From positions 1 to 35,972 of the forward strand of contig CALZMR010000012.1 of assembly GCA_945788575.1 (NCBI GenBank): a stretch of DNA of 35,972 nt, in the 5' to 3' direction. Source of the stretch: an uncultured Woeseiaceae bacterium (GTDB taxonomy: Bacteria; Pseudomonadota; Gammaproteobacteria; Steroidobacterales; Woeseiaceae). This document shows positions 24,800 through 34,282 of this stretch, piece after piece. The notes under the pieces were generated by a model, which had not been told where the DNA came from, searched no databases, and saw nothing but the letters and a program-made list of their open reading frames with translations. Within the stretch, counting starts at the first letter, position 1, and the number at the start of each line of letters is the position of its first letter. A program made the position numbers and the translations under genes.

Positions 24800-26545
24800 A
24801 TGTCAGTATCAAAGATTCCCCTTAAGCACGCCGTAGTCGCGCTGACCGCGGCTTTCGTCCTCGCATCCTGTGCAGTTGCGCCCGTCGCCGAAAGCCCTCT
24901 CGTTATTACGATCGTCGGCACCAACGACGTGCACGGTCAGATCCTTCCGAGACAAGGCGGCGGCGGGCTGGTGACCCTGTCCGGCTACGTCGAAGCACTG
25001 CGGGCGACGCAGGACGCCGTGCTGCTCATTGACGCCGGGGACATGTGGCAGGGAACCCTCGAATCGAACCTCAACGAAGGCGCTGCAGTCGTCGAGGCGT
25101 ACAACGCCATGGGCTATGTGGCAGCAGCGATCGGCAATCACGAATTCGATTTCGGTCCGGCCGGCGAGCTCTCGATTCCCCAGGGGCCGGACGACGATGC
25201 GCGCGGTGCTCTCAAGGCGCGAGCCACGGAGGCACAGTTCCCGCTGCTCTCGGTCAACTTACTCGACGCTGAGACCGGCCAGCTCGTCGACTGGGAGAAC
25301 GTCGCCGCATCGGTCATCGTCGAGACGGACGGCATCGACGTGGGCATCATCGGCGCGACGACGGAGCGCGCGCTGCAGACTACGATCGCGGCCAACGTGC
25401 GCGGTCTCGAAATGGCGCCGCTGGCCGCATCCATCGAACGCGAAGCGAGAGCGCTGCGCGAAGCGGGCGCGGAGCTGGTCATCGTCACGGCACACGCTGG
25501 TAGCCGGTGCAGAGAGTTCAACGATCCGGAAGACCTGAGCTCCTGCGAATTGCAGGGCGAGATCATGCGTGCGGCCGAGGCATTGCCGGCCGGGCTCGTC
25601 GACCACATCATCGCCGGCCACGTGCATGACGGTATCGCGCACGTGGTCAACGGCATCTCGATCACGTCGAGCTATTCGCTTACATACGCGTTCAGCCGCG
25701 TGGATTTCGTGCTCGACCGCGACAGTGGCGAAGTCATCGATCGCGTCGTCCACCCGCCGCAGCCGGTATGCCCTGCTTTCGACACCGCCAACGGCGATTG
25801 CGTCTGGGTTGCCAGCGACGACTTGCAGACCCGCGCCGCGACCTACGAGGGCCGGCCGCTGTCGCCCGACCCCGAGGTCCTGGCAGTCGCCGCTCGCGCG
25901 GAGCAAGCAGCGCGGAACTTGAAAGCAGAACCACTCGACGCACGCCTCGACATACCACTTACCCTCAAGGGCAACCCGGAATCGCTGCTTGGCAACCTCA
26001 TGACCGATGCGATGCTGGCATCCTTCGACGCCGATATCGCCGTCCACAACGTTTCCGGCGGAATCCGAGCGACACTGGCTGCGGGCGAGATCACCTTCGG
26101 CGCGATCTATGAGGTATTTCCCTTCGACAATCGGGTCGTGATCATCGAACTCAGCGGCAGGGAGCTGCGGCAAGTGATCGCCAATCAACTGCCGCGGGGA
26201 AGACGGCGGGCCGGCTTCTCAGGAATGCGTGTCGATGTGAGCTGCGAGCAGGATGTCCTCGAAATCGATATCCGGCTGGACGACGGTCGGCCGGTGGGCG
26301 AGGAGGATCGGGTCCGGATTGTCGCCAACGACTTTCTGGCCCTTGGCGGCGACGCCATTCTCACTCCGGTCATGCCGGAGGGCGGCTTCGCGTTCGACAA
26401 CAGCCTGCCGCTGGTGCGCGACAGCCTCGTCGCCTGGCTGCGCGGCCGCGGCGACCTCGAAGGCGAGTCGTTCTCCAGCGGAGATCGCCCGAAGTGGACA
26501 GTACCTGCTGAGATTCCGGCCGGCTGCGCCCTGCCTGGAATCTGA
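24800..26545 (+). CDS. 5'-nucleotidase/UshA-family lipoprotein metallophosphatase
   Basis: A 581-residue lipoprotein (LAS-C24 lipobox). The calcineurin-like metallophosphatase domain comes first, with the dimetal motifs in order: TNDVHG (D43, H45), DAGDMWQG, GNHEFDFG, and AGHVHDG further on. The 5'-nucleotidase C-terminal domain follows (LGNLMTDAMLASFDADIAVHNVSGGIR, FGAIYEVFPFDNRVV, ALGGD). UshA-like proteins of this size hydrolyse nucleotides or UDP-sugars in the periplasm, and this one is membrane-tethered instead of soluble. An ATG at 24794 is in frame, but the one at 24800 has the better AAAGGA spacing. It is divergent from the small cysteine protein and 114 bp upstream of the propeller/amidohydrolase gene. 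Confidence 0.93.
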   Translation: MSVSKIPLKHAVVALTAAFVLASCAVAPVAESPLVITIVGTNDVHGQILPRQGGGGLVTLSGYVEALRATQDAVLLIDAGDMWQGTLESNLNEGAAVVEAYNAMGYVAAAIGNHEFDFGPAGELSIPQGPDDDARGALKARATEAQFPLLSVNLLDAETGQLVDWENVAASVIVETDGIDVGIIGATTERALQTTIAANVRGLEMAPLAASIEREARALREAGAELVIVTAHAGSRCREFNDPEDLSSCELQGEIMRAAEALPAGLVDHIIAGHVHDGIAHVVNGISITSSYSLTYAFSRVDFVLDRDSGEVIDRVVHPPQPVCPAFDTANGDCVWVASDDLQTRAATYEGRPLSPDPEVLAVAARAEQAARNLKAEPLDARLDIPLTLKGNPESLLGNLMTDAMLASFDADIAVHNVSGGIRATLAAGEITFGAIYEVFPFDNRVVIIELSGRELRQVIANQLPRGRRRAGFSGMRVDVSCEQDVLEIDIRLDDGRPVGEEDRVRIVANDFLALGGDAILTPVMPEGGFAFDNSLPLVRDSLVAWLRGRGDLEGESFSSGDRPKWTVPAEIPAGCALPGI

Positions 26546-26659
26546 CCCGCCCCGCCGCGCCGAGGCGCGGCCAAGGGCGCCTGAGGTATGATCGCTCTCC
26601 CTCGGAGTCGAAAAACAACGAGCCGGTCCGTACCGGTACTGCTCTGTTGAAGGAATCCT

Positions 26660-29600
26660 ATGAATAACTACAGCTTCCTGCCGGCGTTGCTGGCAATCGC
26701 ACCCTTGAGCGCCGCGCTTGCCGACGACGGCGACAACGGCTGGGATGTCAACGCCATACCGGGCGAGTCGCGCAGCATCGCGATCGATACGCGCGAGGGT
26801 ACGTGGATGAGCCTGGACGTCAGCCCTGACGGCTCGACGATCGCGTTCGATCTGCTGGGCGACATCTACACGCTGCCGATCGAAGGCGGCGAGGCAACCT
26901 CGATCCGCAGCGGCTTCGAATGGTCAATGCAGCCCCGCTTCTCCCCGGACGGCTCGGAAATCGCCTTCACCAGCGATGCCGGCGGCGGCGATAACATCTG
27001 GATCATGGCTGCGGACGGCAGCAATGCGCGGGCGCTGACCAGCGAGTCGTTCCGCCTGCTGAACAACCCCTATTGGTCGCCTGACGGAACCTGGATCGCG
27101 GCGCGCAAGCATTTCACGACCGCTCGTTCGTTGGGCACCGGTGAGATCTGGATTTACCACCGAGATGGCGGCAACGGCGTCGCGGTCGTAGAGCGTCCCA
27201 ACGAAGACCACCAGAAAGAGCTCGGCGAGCCGGCGTACTCACCGGACGGTCGCTATATCTATTTCAGTCTCGACAGCACGCCTGGCGGCCGCTTCATCTA
27301 TGCGCAGGACTCGAACGGCCAGATCTTCGAGATTCGGCGGCACGATCTCGAGACCGGCGAAACGGAGAGCTTCGTAACCGGTCCCGGCGGCGCGGTTCGA
27401 CCGGCACCGTCGCCCGACGGCCGCTACCTCGCGTTCGTGCGCAGGATTCGCGCCGACAGCGCGCTGTTCATCAAGGACCTTGAGAGTGGCGAGGAACGTC
27501 CGATTTACACCGAATTGGACCAGGACGTTCAGGAGGTCTGGGCGGTCCATGGCGTGTACCCGAACATGGACTGGACACCCGACTCCGAGAGCATCGTGTT
27601 CTGGGCCGGCGGCGGCATCAAACGCATCGACGTAGCGACCGGCGAAGTCTCCGATATCGAGTTCCATGTCAGCGACACGCGCGAAGTCTACGATGCGCCG
27701 CGACCGCAGCGCGACGTTGCGCCCGCAACGTTCGAGACGTCGATGGTACGCAACGCCGACGTCTCTCCCGACGGCTCGAGCGTCGTGTTCGAGAGCACCG
27801 GTTTCCTTTACATCAAGTCGCTGCCTGACGGCGAGCCGCGACGGCTTACGCAGGATGCCGCCGATCATTTCGAGTATGACCCGAGCTGGTCCCGCGATGG
27901 GCGCAGCATCACGTTCATCGCGTGGGATGACGAGGCCCTCGGGAGCGTACGCACGGTAAGCGCCCGCGGCGGACGCAGCCGCAGCGTCACCGATACCCCG
28001 GGGCACTATCACGGACCGCGCTTTTCGCCCGATGGCGGTTCGATCGTCTACGAAGTAACCGGCGGCGGCTGGCTGACTTCGCCTGACTGGTCCATGGAGA
28101 CCGGGGTCTTTGTCGTACCGTCCTCGGGCGGTGACGCCCGGCTCATCACTGACGACGGCTCGAACCCGCATTTCGGCGCGGACGGCGAGCGCTTGTACGT
28201 AACGCGTGCCGGCGAAGGCGGCCGCAGTCTGGTCAGCATCGATCTCGACGGTAACAACGAGCGGACTCATGCCAGCGGCCAATACGTGACGCGCTACGAG
28301 GTCGCGCCCGACGGTGGTCACTTCGCCTTCCGCGAGAACTACCAGATCCACGCCCTTCCCTTGCCGCCCGGAGGCAAACCGCTGTCAATATCGACGAGCG
28401 TCGGCAATGTCAGCATGATTCAAGCTTCCGGAGACGGCGGCAACTTCCCGCACTGGTCGGATGCCGACACGCTCAACTGGTCGCTGGGGCCTGCGCTTTT
28501 CAGCGCCACGACCGAGGCGATGTTCCCACCCGGCGACGACGGCTACTCCGCTCCCGAACAAGGCGCGTCGATGTCGATGACACTGACGGCGGACGTGCCG
28601 GACGGCGTGATCGCGCTGACCGGCGCTCGAATCATCACGATGAGCGGCGAAGACGGCGGCGTCATCGATAGCGGCACGATCGTGATCGAAGGCAACCGCA
28701 TCGTTGCGGTCGGCGCCGACATCGACATTCCGGACGGCGCGGAAGTGGTCGACGTGGCAGGCAAGACGATCGTTCCCGGCCTCATCGATGGCCACGGGCA
28801 CGGCTCGCAAAGCGTCGGTTTCATCCCCGAACAGAACTGGCGAAACTACGCGACGCTCGCGCTCGGCGTGACGACGATTTTCGATCCGTCCAACGATGCA
28901 ACCGCAGTGTTCGCCGCCGCCGAGATGCAGCGCACCGGCCAGATCCTGGCGCCGCGCATCTACTCGACGGGCAATATAATTTACGGAGCGCGATCGACCT
29001 CGTTCGCCGCAATCGATTCTCTCGACGACGCTCGCGAACACGTGCGCAGACTTGCCGCGCAGGGCGCTATTGCCGTCAAAAACTACAACCAGCCGCGCCG
29101 CGAGCAGCGCCAACAGGTGACCACGGCCGCGCGCGAAGAAGGCATGCTTGTCGTATCGGAAGGCGGATCGCTGTATCACATGGACCTGTCGATGGTCGCC
29201 GACGGCAATACGGCTATCGAGCACAACCTGCCGCAGTCGACCCTGTACGACGACGTGCTGCAATTCTGGGGTCAGACGAACGTTGCCTATACGCCGACGC
29301 TGGTCGTCACCTTCGGCGGCCCGACCGTGGAGACGTATTTCTATCAGGAGACGGAGGTCTGGAAGCACCCGATCCTTACGCAATATGTGCCGCCGCACAT
29401 CCTGAACCCTGTGGCAGTGCGCCGCACGATTGCGCCGGACGAGGACTATCACCACATCCCGGTCGCTGCCGCCTCCCGCGACCTGGCTGACGCGGGCGTC
29501 ATCGTGACGATCGGCGCGCACGGCCAGCGCGAAGGGCTGGCCAGCCACTGGGAGATCTGGGGCTTCGCTCAGGGAGGCATGACGCCGCTCGAGGCGCTCG

Positions 29601-29827
29601 GCACCGCGACCATCGAGTCGGCGCGCAAGCTCGGCATGGAGCACGACATCGGCTCGCTCGAACCGGGCAAGCTCGCGGACCTCGTCATCCTCGACGTCAA
29701 TCCGCTGGAAGACATCTTCGCGACGGACCGCGTATCAATGGTCATGCTGAACGGCCGGCTTTACGAGGCGGCGACGCTGAACGAGGTCGCGACCGGCGAC
29801 CGTCGTACTCAGCCGTTTTATTGGCAG
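26660..29827 (+). CDS. Exported beta-propeller/amidohydrolase fusion
   Basis: A 1056-residue protein with a signal peptide ending near SAALA. The first two thirds (about 45-640) is a TolB/WD40-like propeller: many repeats of the type SPDGSTIAFD, SPDGSEIAFTSD, SPDGTWIAARK, SPDGRYIYFSL. The last part is a metal-dependent amidohydrolase of the imidazolonepropionase-like group: ALTGARIITMSGEDGG, the HxH motif H712-G-H714 in PGLIDGHGHG, AIEHNLPQ, IGAHGQREG, and the closing GKLADLVILDVNPL. These large two-domain enzymes occur in several bacterial phyla; a propeller often gates access to a peptidase-like active site. The substrate is unknown. The stop codon TGA is at 29828-29830 and overlaps the GTG of the next frame. 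Confidence 0.92.
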
Positions 29828-29832
29828 TGAGC

Positions 29833-30546
29833 ATGCTGAATCCAGATCTCGATCGGGCGGCCCTCGCCGCGGAGTTCGCCCGCGACGGGCGCCTGCGGGT
29901 CGACAATATTCTTGCTCCTGAGGTCGCTGAGAAGATTCGCGAGTACTGTCTTTCCGAGGTGCCCTTCGAGTATCTGTCGCACGTCGACGGTCGCAACGTC
30001 GCGATCCCTGCCGAGAAATTGCAGAAGTTGTCCGAGGCCGAACTCGCGGACCTGCAGAACAAGATATTCACCGCGGCGGCCGGCGGTGCCGGGTTCTTCT
30101 ACTGCGGCTACATGCTCGAGCACAAGAAGGGCGATGACGAGAGCGAAGCGCTGAACTATCTGCACAGCGTCTTCGATTTCCTGAATTCCGAGGAGATGCT
30201 CGGATTCATCTCCGAGGTGAGCGGTCGCGACGATCTGAAGAGCGCCGATGCGCAATATACCCGCTATACGCACGGCCAATTCCTGACCCGGCACCGCGAC
30301 GATGTCGGCGATCAGGAGCGGCGGCTGGCCTACGTCTTTTCGTTCAGCAAGAACTGGCACCCCGATTGGGGCGGCTTGCTGCAGTTCTTCGAGGATGATG
30401 GCACGCCGCGCGACACGTGGACACCGACCTTTAACAGCATGTCGCTGTTCGACATTGGCCACGTACACTCGGTGAGCTATGTGACTCCGTTCGCACCCGA
30501 GCCGAGGCTTTCGCTGACCGGCTGGTTCCGTTCGAAGGAGTGGTAG
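29833..30546 (+). CDS. 2OG-Fe(II) dioxygenase, prolyl 4-hydroxylase-like
   Basis: 237 residues from the ATG at 29833; a GTG at 29827, in a GTGA overlap with the preceding gene, is a serious alternative. It is a non-haem iron/2-oxoglutarate oxygenase: the HxD pair is H154-R-D156 (LTRHRDDVG), the distal His is H212 in GHVHSVSYV, and R225 in PEPRLSLTGWF would bind 2-oxoglutarate. These spacings match the P4H-like 2OG-Fe(II) family that hydroxylates amino-acid side chains or small molecules. The gene directly follows the fusion amidohydrolase and ends the plus-strand run. A 207-bp copy of its 3' third lies at 32544-32750. Confidence 0.93.
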   Translation: MLNPDLDRAALAAEFARDGRLRVDNILAPEVAEKIREYCLSEVPFEYLSHVDGRNVAIPAEKLQKLSEAELADLQNKIFTAAAGGAGFFYCGYMLEHKKGDDESEALNYLHSVFDFLNSEEMLGFISEVSGRDDLKSADAQYTRYTHGQFLTRHRDDVGDQERRLAYVFSFSKNWHPDWGGLLQFFEDDGTPRDTWTPTFNSMSLFDIGHVHSVSYVTPFAPEPRLSLTGWFRSKEW

Positions 30547-30590
30547 TTGCAGCGCCCTGGAGCCCGGCGCATAGAATCGGTTCGACCCAG

Positions 30591-30920
30591 TCAAATAACG
30601 GACGATTCTGAGAATACATTGATCACGATCACGCCGCTGATGATCAGTGCGATCCCGGCCACAGCCGGTGCGTCCAGCGCCTGCTTGAAAAAAACAACGC
30701 CGATGATCGTTATCAGGGCGATTCCCACACCTGCCCAAATCGCGTAGGCAATGCCTACCGGAATGGATTTGAGCACGAGGGCGAGGAAATAGAAGGCGAA
30801 TCCGTAACCTACAACCACCAACAGGCTCGGTCCGATCTTTGTGAAACCTTGCGACATTTTGAGCGCTGAAGTCCCGATCACTTCTGCAAGAATCGCGATA
30901 AACAAGAGCGTGTAAGCCAT
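30591..30920 (-). CDS. SMR-family multidrug efflux transporter, EmrE/QacE-like
   Basis: A 109-residue protein with four membrane helices. The essential Glu is E13 in IAILAEVIGTSALK, the position of E14 in EmrE, and GIAYAIWAGVGIALI and INVFSES complete the family pattern. Such proteins export cationic compounds by drug/proton exchange, working as dual-topology dimers. The frame runs 20 codons upstream, but the ATG at 30920 gives the correct family N-terminus. Its end lies 44 bp from the 2OG oxygenase stop, convergently. It is the first gene of what appears to be an accessory patch (30591-33438). Confidence 0.93.
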   Translation of the reverse strand: MAYTLLFIAILAEVIGTSALKMSQGFTKIGPSLLVVVGYGFAFYFLALVLKSIPVGIAYAIWAGVGIALITIIGVVFFKQALDAPAVAGIALIISGVIVINVFSESSVI

Positions 30921-31037
30921 ATGTATGCTCGCCTGATGCCTGGTGGGTCCCCAATTTTGCCTTAAGTCGAACGTCAGCAAACGACTAGCCGCAAGTCAGT
31001 TTGAAAATCTTCCTTCCCGCAAACTGATATTGCTCGA

Positions 31038-32501
31038 TCAATGCGGGTCGGGCGAGTCAACCTGCGTTCGCGCCATTTCAAACAACTGCCAGTACGGCGG
31101 CTCGTAGCCGTACTTGTCCCTGAAGGCATCAACCTGCATCAGCACCTCGGCCTTGATGGCCTGGTGCTGGTCATCGAGCCATTTGGAGCGCAATGCGGTC
31201 GCAGCACTCATGCCCTCCGGTACCGGACCGTGCCGACCAAACGCGTTGAGCAGCAGACTATAGGCTTTCATGATGCGAACCATCGGCAGGTAACGGTAGT
31301 CATACCCAACTGTGTTGCCAGCCTCTGCACCCTCCAACATGGCGTCAATGATCGCGTTGTCGACATGGTCATCGAACAGGGCTTCGTGATCTCGCCACTC
31401 CGCGACCACAACGAGCTTGGGGTCGTACTCCAGGTCCGATGGCCCGTGAGTTTCGAACTGCTCGACGCCGAGCGCCGAAAGCCACGCGGTCGTCCCGCTC
31501 GACGACATAGTCGTCAAACCCTCCCAGAGCTCAACGCCAAGATCCGCGTAAGGTGCGGATACAACCTCGGAGCAGAACTTCTTGCCCGGGTCCTCATAAT
31601 GCATCGCGAAATCGTATGGAATGTGGCGCTCGCGGACCTCGGTGAGCGCAGCGGTCGCCGCGCGGTGCGGAAGCAGCGGATCGGCGTGCATCTGTTGCAG
31701 GGAATCATCGAGTCGCAGCACCATGATCCGGAGTTTCGTGTCCGCGAGATACTGTTCAAGCGTGGAAACCGTGACGCCGACTTCGATGTGCGCTTCGATA
31801 ACACTGACCTCCTGCTGCTCGGAAACATGCAGGAGCGCAATGTGCGAGAAGTTGCCGGGATAGTCGTTACCGCGAGCAATCAACGCGCTAACGGGCGCGC
31901 CGCCGCGCGACACCAGGATGTCGCCGCTATGCACACGCAGGCCATTGGCGACGACCGACGGCGTCTGTGACGGCACATCGGTGCCCAGCATGAGATCTGG
32001 CACGACGTCGACGTCGCTCTGCAACAGGATCTCTTCGATTGCCATGCGCGCGCCGTAGAGGATTCGATAGACACGCTCTCGTGTGGCTTCGTCGCGAATA
32101 TCCCAGCTGCGGCTAGTGCGTTTCAACGCGGAACGCAATCGCTTTACGATGTCGAGCATCGAGGAAACATGCTGGGGGCACGCCGCCACCAGCGGCGCCA
32201 CAGCAAAGAGGCCATGTTCTATCGCATCAAGACGCTCATCGCCGGGTGAATGATCGCCGGCCTCCAGCCAATTGATGGCATCGGCCAGGCGACCAAACTC
32301 CAGGGCAATGCGCTCGTTTACGTTGGCGCATCCTGCGTTGCGGGTTGCGCCGAATTCGGCCTCCAAAGTACTCCAGAGCTCGTCCTGATCCCAGAGAAAA
32401 GGCGTGGCGTCAGCAGGCGGCAAAGTCGCCGGCGAACTCGCCGGAACAAACAGCCAGCCCATAAGCCCGAGCACGGACAAACCGATGAACATCCTTTTCA
32501 T
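31038..32501 (-). CDS. Exported permuted papain-like (YiiX/NlpC-P60 type) protein
   Basis: A 487-residue protein with an N-terminal leader (MKRMFIGLSVLGLMGWLF, no lipobox Cys). The central domain carries the two halves of the permuted papain fold: GDILVSRGG...NFSH220IALLH (candidate catalytic His), VSVIEAHIEVGVTVSTLEQYL, and later KKFC310SEVVSAPY (candidate nucleophile Cys). The arrangement His before Cys is that of the YiiX/YaeF permuted cysteine amidases, whose substrates may be lipids or cell-wall peptides. The N-terminal helical 170 residues and the C-terminal 140 residues are not recognised, and the protein is more than twice the size of YiiX. It is divergent from the 2OG-oxygenase fragment at 32528. 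Confidence 0.82.
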   Translation of the reverse strand: MKRMFIGLSVLGLMGWLFVPASSPATLPPADATPFLWDQDELWSTLEAEFGATRNAGCANVNERIALEFGRLADAINWLEAGDHSPGDERLDAIEHGLFAVAPLVAACPQHVSSMLDIVKRLRSALKRTSRSWDIRDEATRERVYRILYGARMAIEEILLQSDVDVVPDLMLGTDVPSQTPSVVANGLRVHSGDILVSRGGAPVSALIARGNDYPGNFSHIALLHVSEQQEVSVIEAHIEVGVTVSTLEQYLADTKLRIMVLRLDDSLQQMHADPLLPHRAATAALTEVRERHIPYDFAMHYEDPGKKFCSEVVSAPYADLGVELWEGLTTMSSSGTTAWLSALGVEQFETHGPSDLEYDPKLVVVAEWRDHEALFDDHVDNAIIDAMLEGAEAGNTVGYDYRYLPMVRIMKAYSLLLNAFGRHGPVPEGMSAATALRSKWLDDQHQAIKAEVLMQVDAFRDKYGYEPPYWQLFEMARTQVDSPDPH

Positions 32502-32527
32502 AGGGCGGCACTATAGCAGCGCGAAGG

Positions 32528-32782
32528 ATGAGCGCAGCTAACAAGGAGCGACGACTGGGCTACGTCGTCTCATTCCGCCGTAACGGGCACCCGGTCCGCG
32601 GCAGTCTGCTGCGGTTCCACGAGCACAATGGCACGCGGCGCGACACGTGGACACCGGCCTTCAACAGCATGTCGCTCTTCGACATCGGCCACGTGCAGTC
32701 GGTGAGCTACTTGACGCCGTTCGCGCCTGAGCCGAGGCTGTCGCTGACGGGGGATCCGTTCGAGGGAGCTGTGCAAGCGTAG
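32528..32782 (+). pseudogene. Truncated copy of the 2OG-Fe(II) oxygenase
   Basis: An 84-codon open frame whose codons 7-75 align without gaps to residues 161-229 of the oxygenase at 29833. By my reading 53 of 70 residues are identical, including DTWTP-F-NSMSLFDIGHV and TPFAPEPRLSLTG. The copied DNA is 32544-32750 against 30314-30520, both 207 bp. The fragment lacks the HxD pair, and its distal iron-ligand His (H212 in the parent) is Gln (GHVQSVSYL), so it cannot be a working oxygenase. Sequence after LTG is unrelated, so the copy ends just before the parent's stop. It is a remnant of a duplicated or imported paralogue with an opportunistic start codon. Confidence 0.9.
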
Positions 32783-32847
32783 CTGGAAGTCGCCCTACCG
32801 CACTATGTCAGGCATTTGCTTCGAGCAGAGGCTCAATCGCACCGTTC

Positions 32848-33438
32848 TCATGATTCTTCGTCTAGACCGAGTCTTTCATTATAGATATGAATTCCGCCCG
32901 TGAACCGCAGCAAGGGATTGGTCACTGAATGCAGGGCGTCTGTCGGCAGTAAAGCGGTGTCTCTCTGGAACAGCGCATCAGCGCCATACGCCTCGATTCC
33001 GTCGGGAGTCTTCTTCCAGAAGATATTGTCTTCGCGACCAGTATAGATCCCGATACTGGCCCACATCAGATGATCATGAGGCATCAGGTTCATTTGCGGA
33101 GTCCAGGTTGCGGCGAAGATCGTTAGCTCCGCGGAACTGAGCAATACATTGAGCCCGGCTCGGGCCGGCTCCCCGATAGCCTCTATTACCTTGTTCGGCT
33201 CGGCAACAGCTCTCGCCAGTACCTCACTCACCGCAGCTTGCGCCTCCCCTTCTCGATTGGCGGCCACACAGTCTTCGACGAAACGATCGATATCCATCCT
33301 TTCTGCTCCTATTGACGCAGGCCGCTTAGTAATTGCGTGAGACGATACTGGAATAATCAACTGGCTCGTCACCGCTATTGCTCCTGCAACAACCGCGCGC
33401 CGTTGAAGGCTAACCTGGGATTCACTGCGATTTGCCAT
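32848..33438 (-). CDS. Cupin/thiol dioxygenase-like protein with Tat-like leader
   Basis: 196 residues from the ATG at 33438; an ATG at 33447 is also possible. The N-terminus has a twin-arginine stretch (SLQRRAVVAGAIAVTSQLIIPVSSHA), so export by Tat is plausible. The body is a cupin of the cysteine-dioxygenase-like group: PH121-D-H123-LMWASIGIYTGREDNIFW and later TDALH170SVTNPLLRFTGGIH. The three His would form the 3-His iron site used by thiol dioxygenases. The substrate is unknown. A shorter form starting at 33297, without the leader, is possible. It is divergent from the second sigma operon, with a 319-bp gap. Confidence 0.78.
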   Translation of the reverse strand: MANRSESQVSLQRRAVVAGAIAVTSQLIIPVSSHAITKRPASIGAERMDIDRFVEDCVAANREGEAQAAVSEVLARAVAEPNKVIEAIGEPARAGLNVLLSSAELTIFAATWTPQMNLMPHDHLMWASIGIYTGREDNIFWKKTPDGIEAYGADALFQRDTALLPTDALHSVTNPLLRFTGGIHIYNERLGLDEES

Positions 33439-33757
33439 CCGCACCATCCTCGCCCTTGTCGGGCATCTATGTCGCAGGTTCGTCAGTGATTCGGGGCGAC
33501 ACGCCAGATTAGCATCAAATCGGAGCCAGGCTACTGCAATCGATCCCTGCAGGTGGACATCTTTCTTTGGTCCTCGGAACGGCCGGTCGGCTGATGAGAG
33601 CCAATAATGGACGTTCTTCATGCGGCGGCGCCGTAATGTATCTTTGCGGCTTTTGCGTCGATCCAGAACATGCTGCCCGACATCGGTATTGCCAGATTGG
33701 CGAATCCTTGCTAACCAAATCCGAAGCGCTGGCATCCAAGCTTCAATGGTGGCGGTA
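33439..33757. other. Intergenic region between divergent cupin and sigma genes
   Basis: 319 bp without a supported gene. It must hold the promoters of both divergent units, but I see no clear -35/-10 pair. Small open frames on both strands (about 60-70 codons) lack family-like sequence or a good ribosome binding site, and I treat them as chance. Confidence 0.6.
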
Positions 33758-34282
33758 ATGAAGAGCGGGTCACCGCCGACGCAGGCGGAGTTTCACGAGG
33801 CGATCTCGGCACGTGCCGATCGCTGGTTCGGCGCGTGCCTGCGTATCACCCACAGCCGGGAACTCGCCGAGGATGCGGTACAGGACGCCCTGCTCTCCGC
33901 CTGGCAGAAGCGCGATCAGTTCCAGCACGGCGCCCGGCTCGATACATGGATACACCGTATCGCGGTCAACGCCGCGCTACAGCTACTCAGGAAGCGCCGG
34001 CCCGGGGTTTTCGAGTCGCTGGACTTCGACATCGAAGACGAGGACTCCGTTCCCGATGCCGAGCGGCACACGGAAGAGCTCGGTGCCGACCTCGCCCAGG
34101 CTTTGACGAAGCTCTCCGACATCGAGCGCGTGTGTTTCGTGCTGAAGCATCTCGAGGAGTGGCGGCTCAAGGAAATCGCCGAAGAAATCGACAGCAGCGT
34201 CGGTACGGTCAAGCAGGCCCTCTTTCGGGGCGTTAGAAAGCTGCGCGGATCCATGCCGACTTTGCGGAGTGTGACGACATGA
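33758..34282 (+). CDS. ECF-type RNA polymerase sigma factor
   Basis: About 174 residues from the ATG at 33758; an alternative ATG lies at 33746, and the frame is open further upstream without family sequence. Region 2 is clear: ITHSRELAEDAVQDALLSAWQKRDQF, then LDTWIHRIAVNAALQLLRKRR. Region 4: LSDIERVCFVLKHLEEWRLKEIAEEI with SSVGTVKQALFRGVRKLR. The spacing and length are those of group 4 sigma factors. The ATG of the next gene overlaps its stop (ATGA), and that gene is a one-TM anti-sigma-like protein, so this is a classical sigma/anti-sigma pair. It is not closely similar to the sigma factor at 17570. Confidence 0.93.
   Translation: MKSGSPPTQAEFHEAISARADRWFGACLRITHSRELAEDAVQDALLSAWQKRDQFQHGARLDTWIHRIAVNAALQLLRKRRPGVFESLDFDIEDEDSVPDAERHTEELGADLAQALTKLSDIERVCFVLKHLEEWRLKEIAEEIDSSVGTVKQALFRGVRKLRGSMPTLRSVTT

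Noticed and set aside
32528-32782. A small functional oxygenase-like gene
   Set aside because: It lacks the HxD pair and has Gln in place of the distal iron-binding His, so it is scored as a pseudogene fragment.
33515-33758. Two small open frames (63 and 74 codons) between the cupin and sigma genes
   Set aside because: No recognisable sequence, weak starts and mutual overlap on opposite strands; probably chance.
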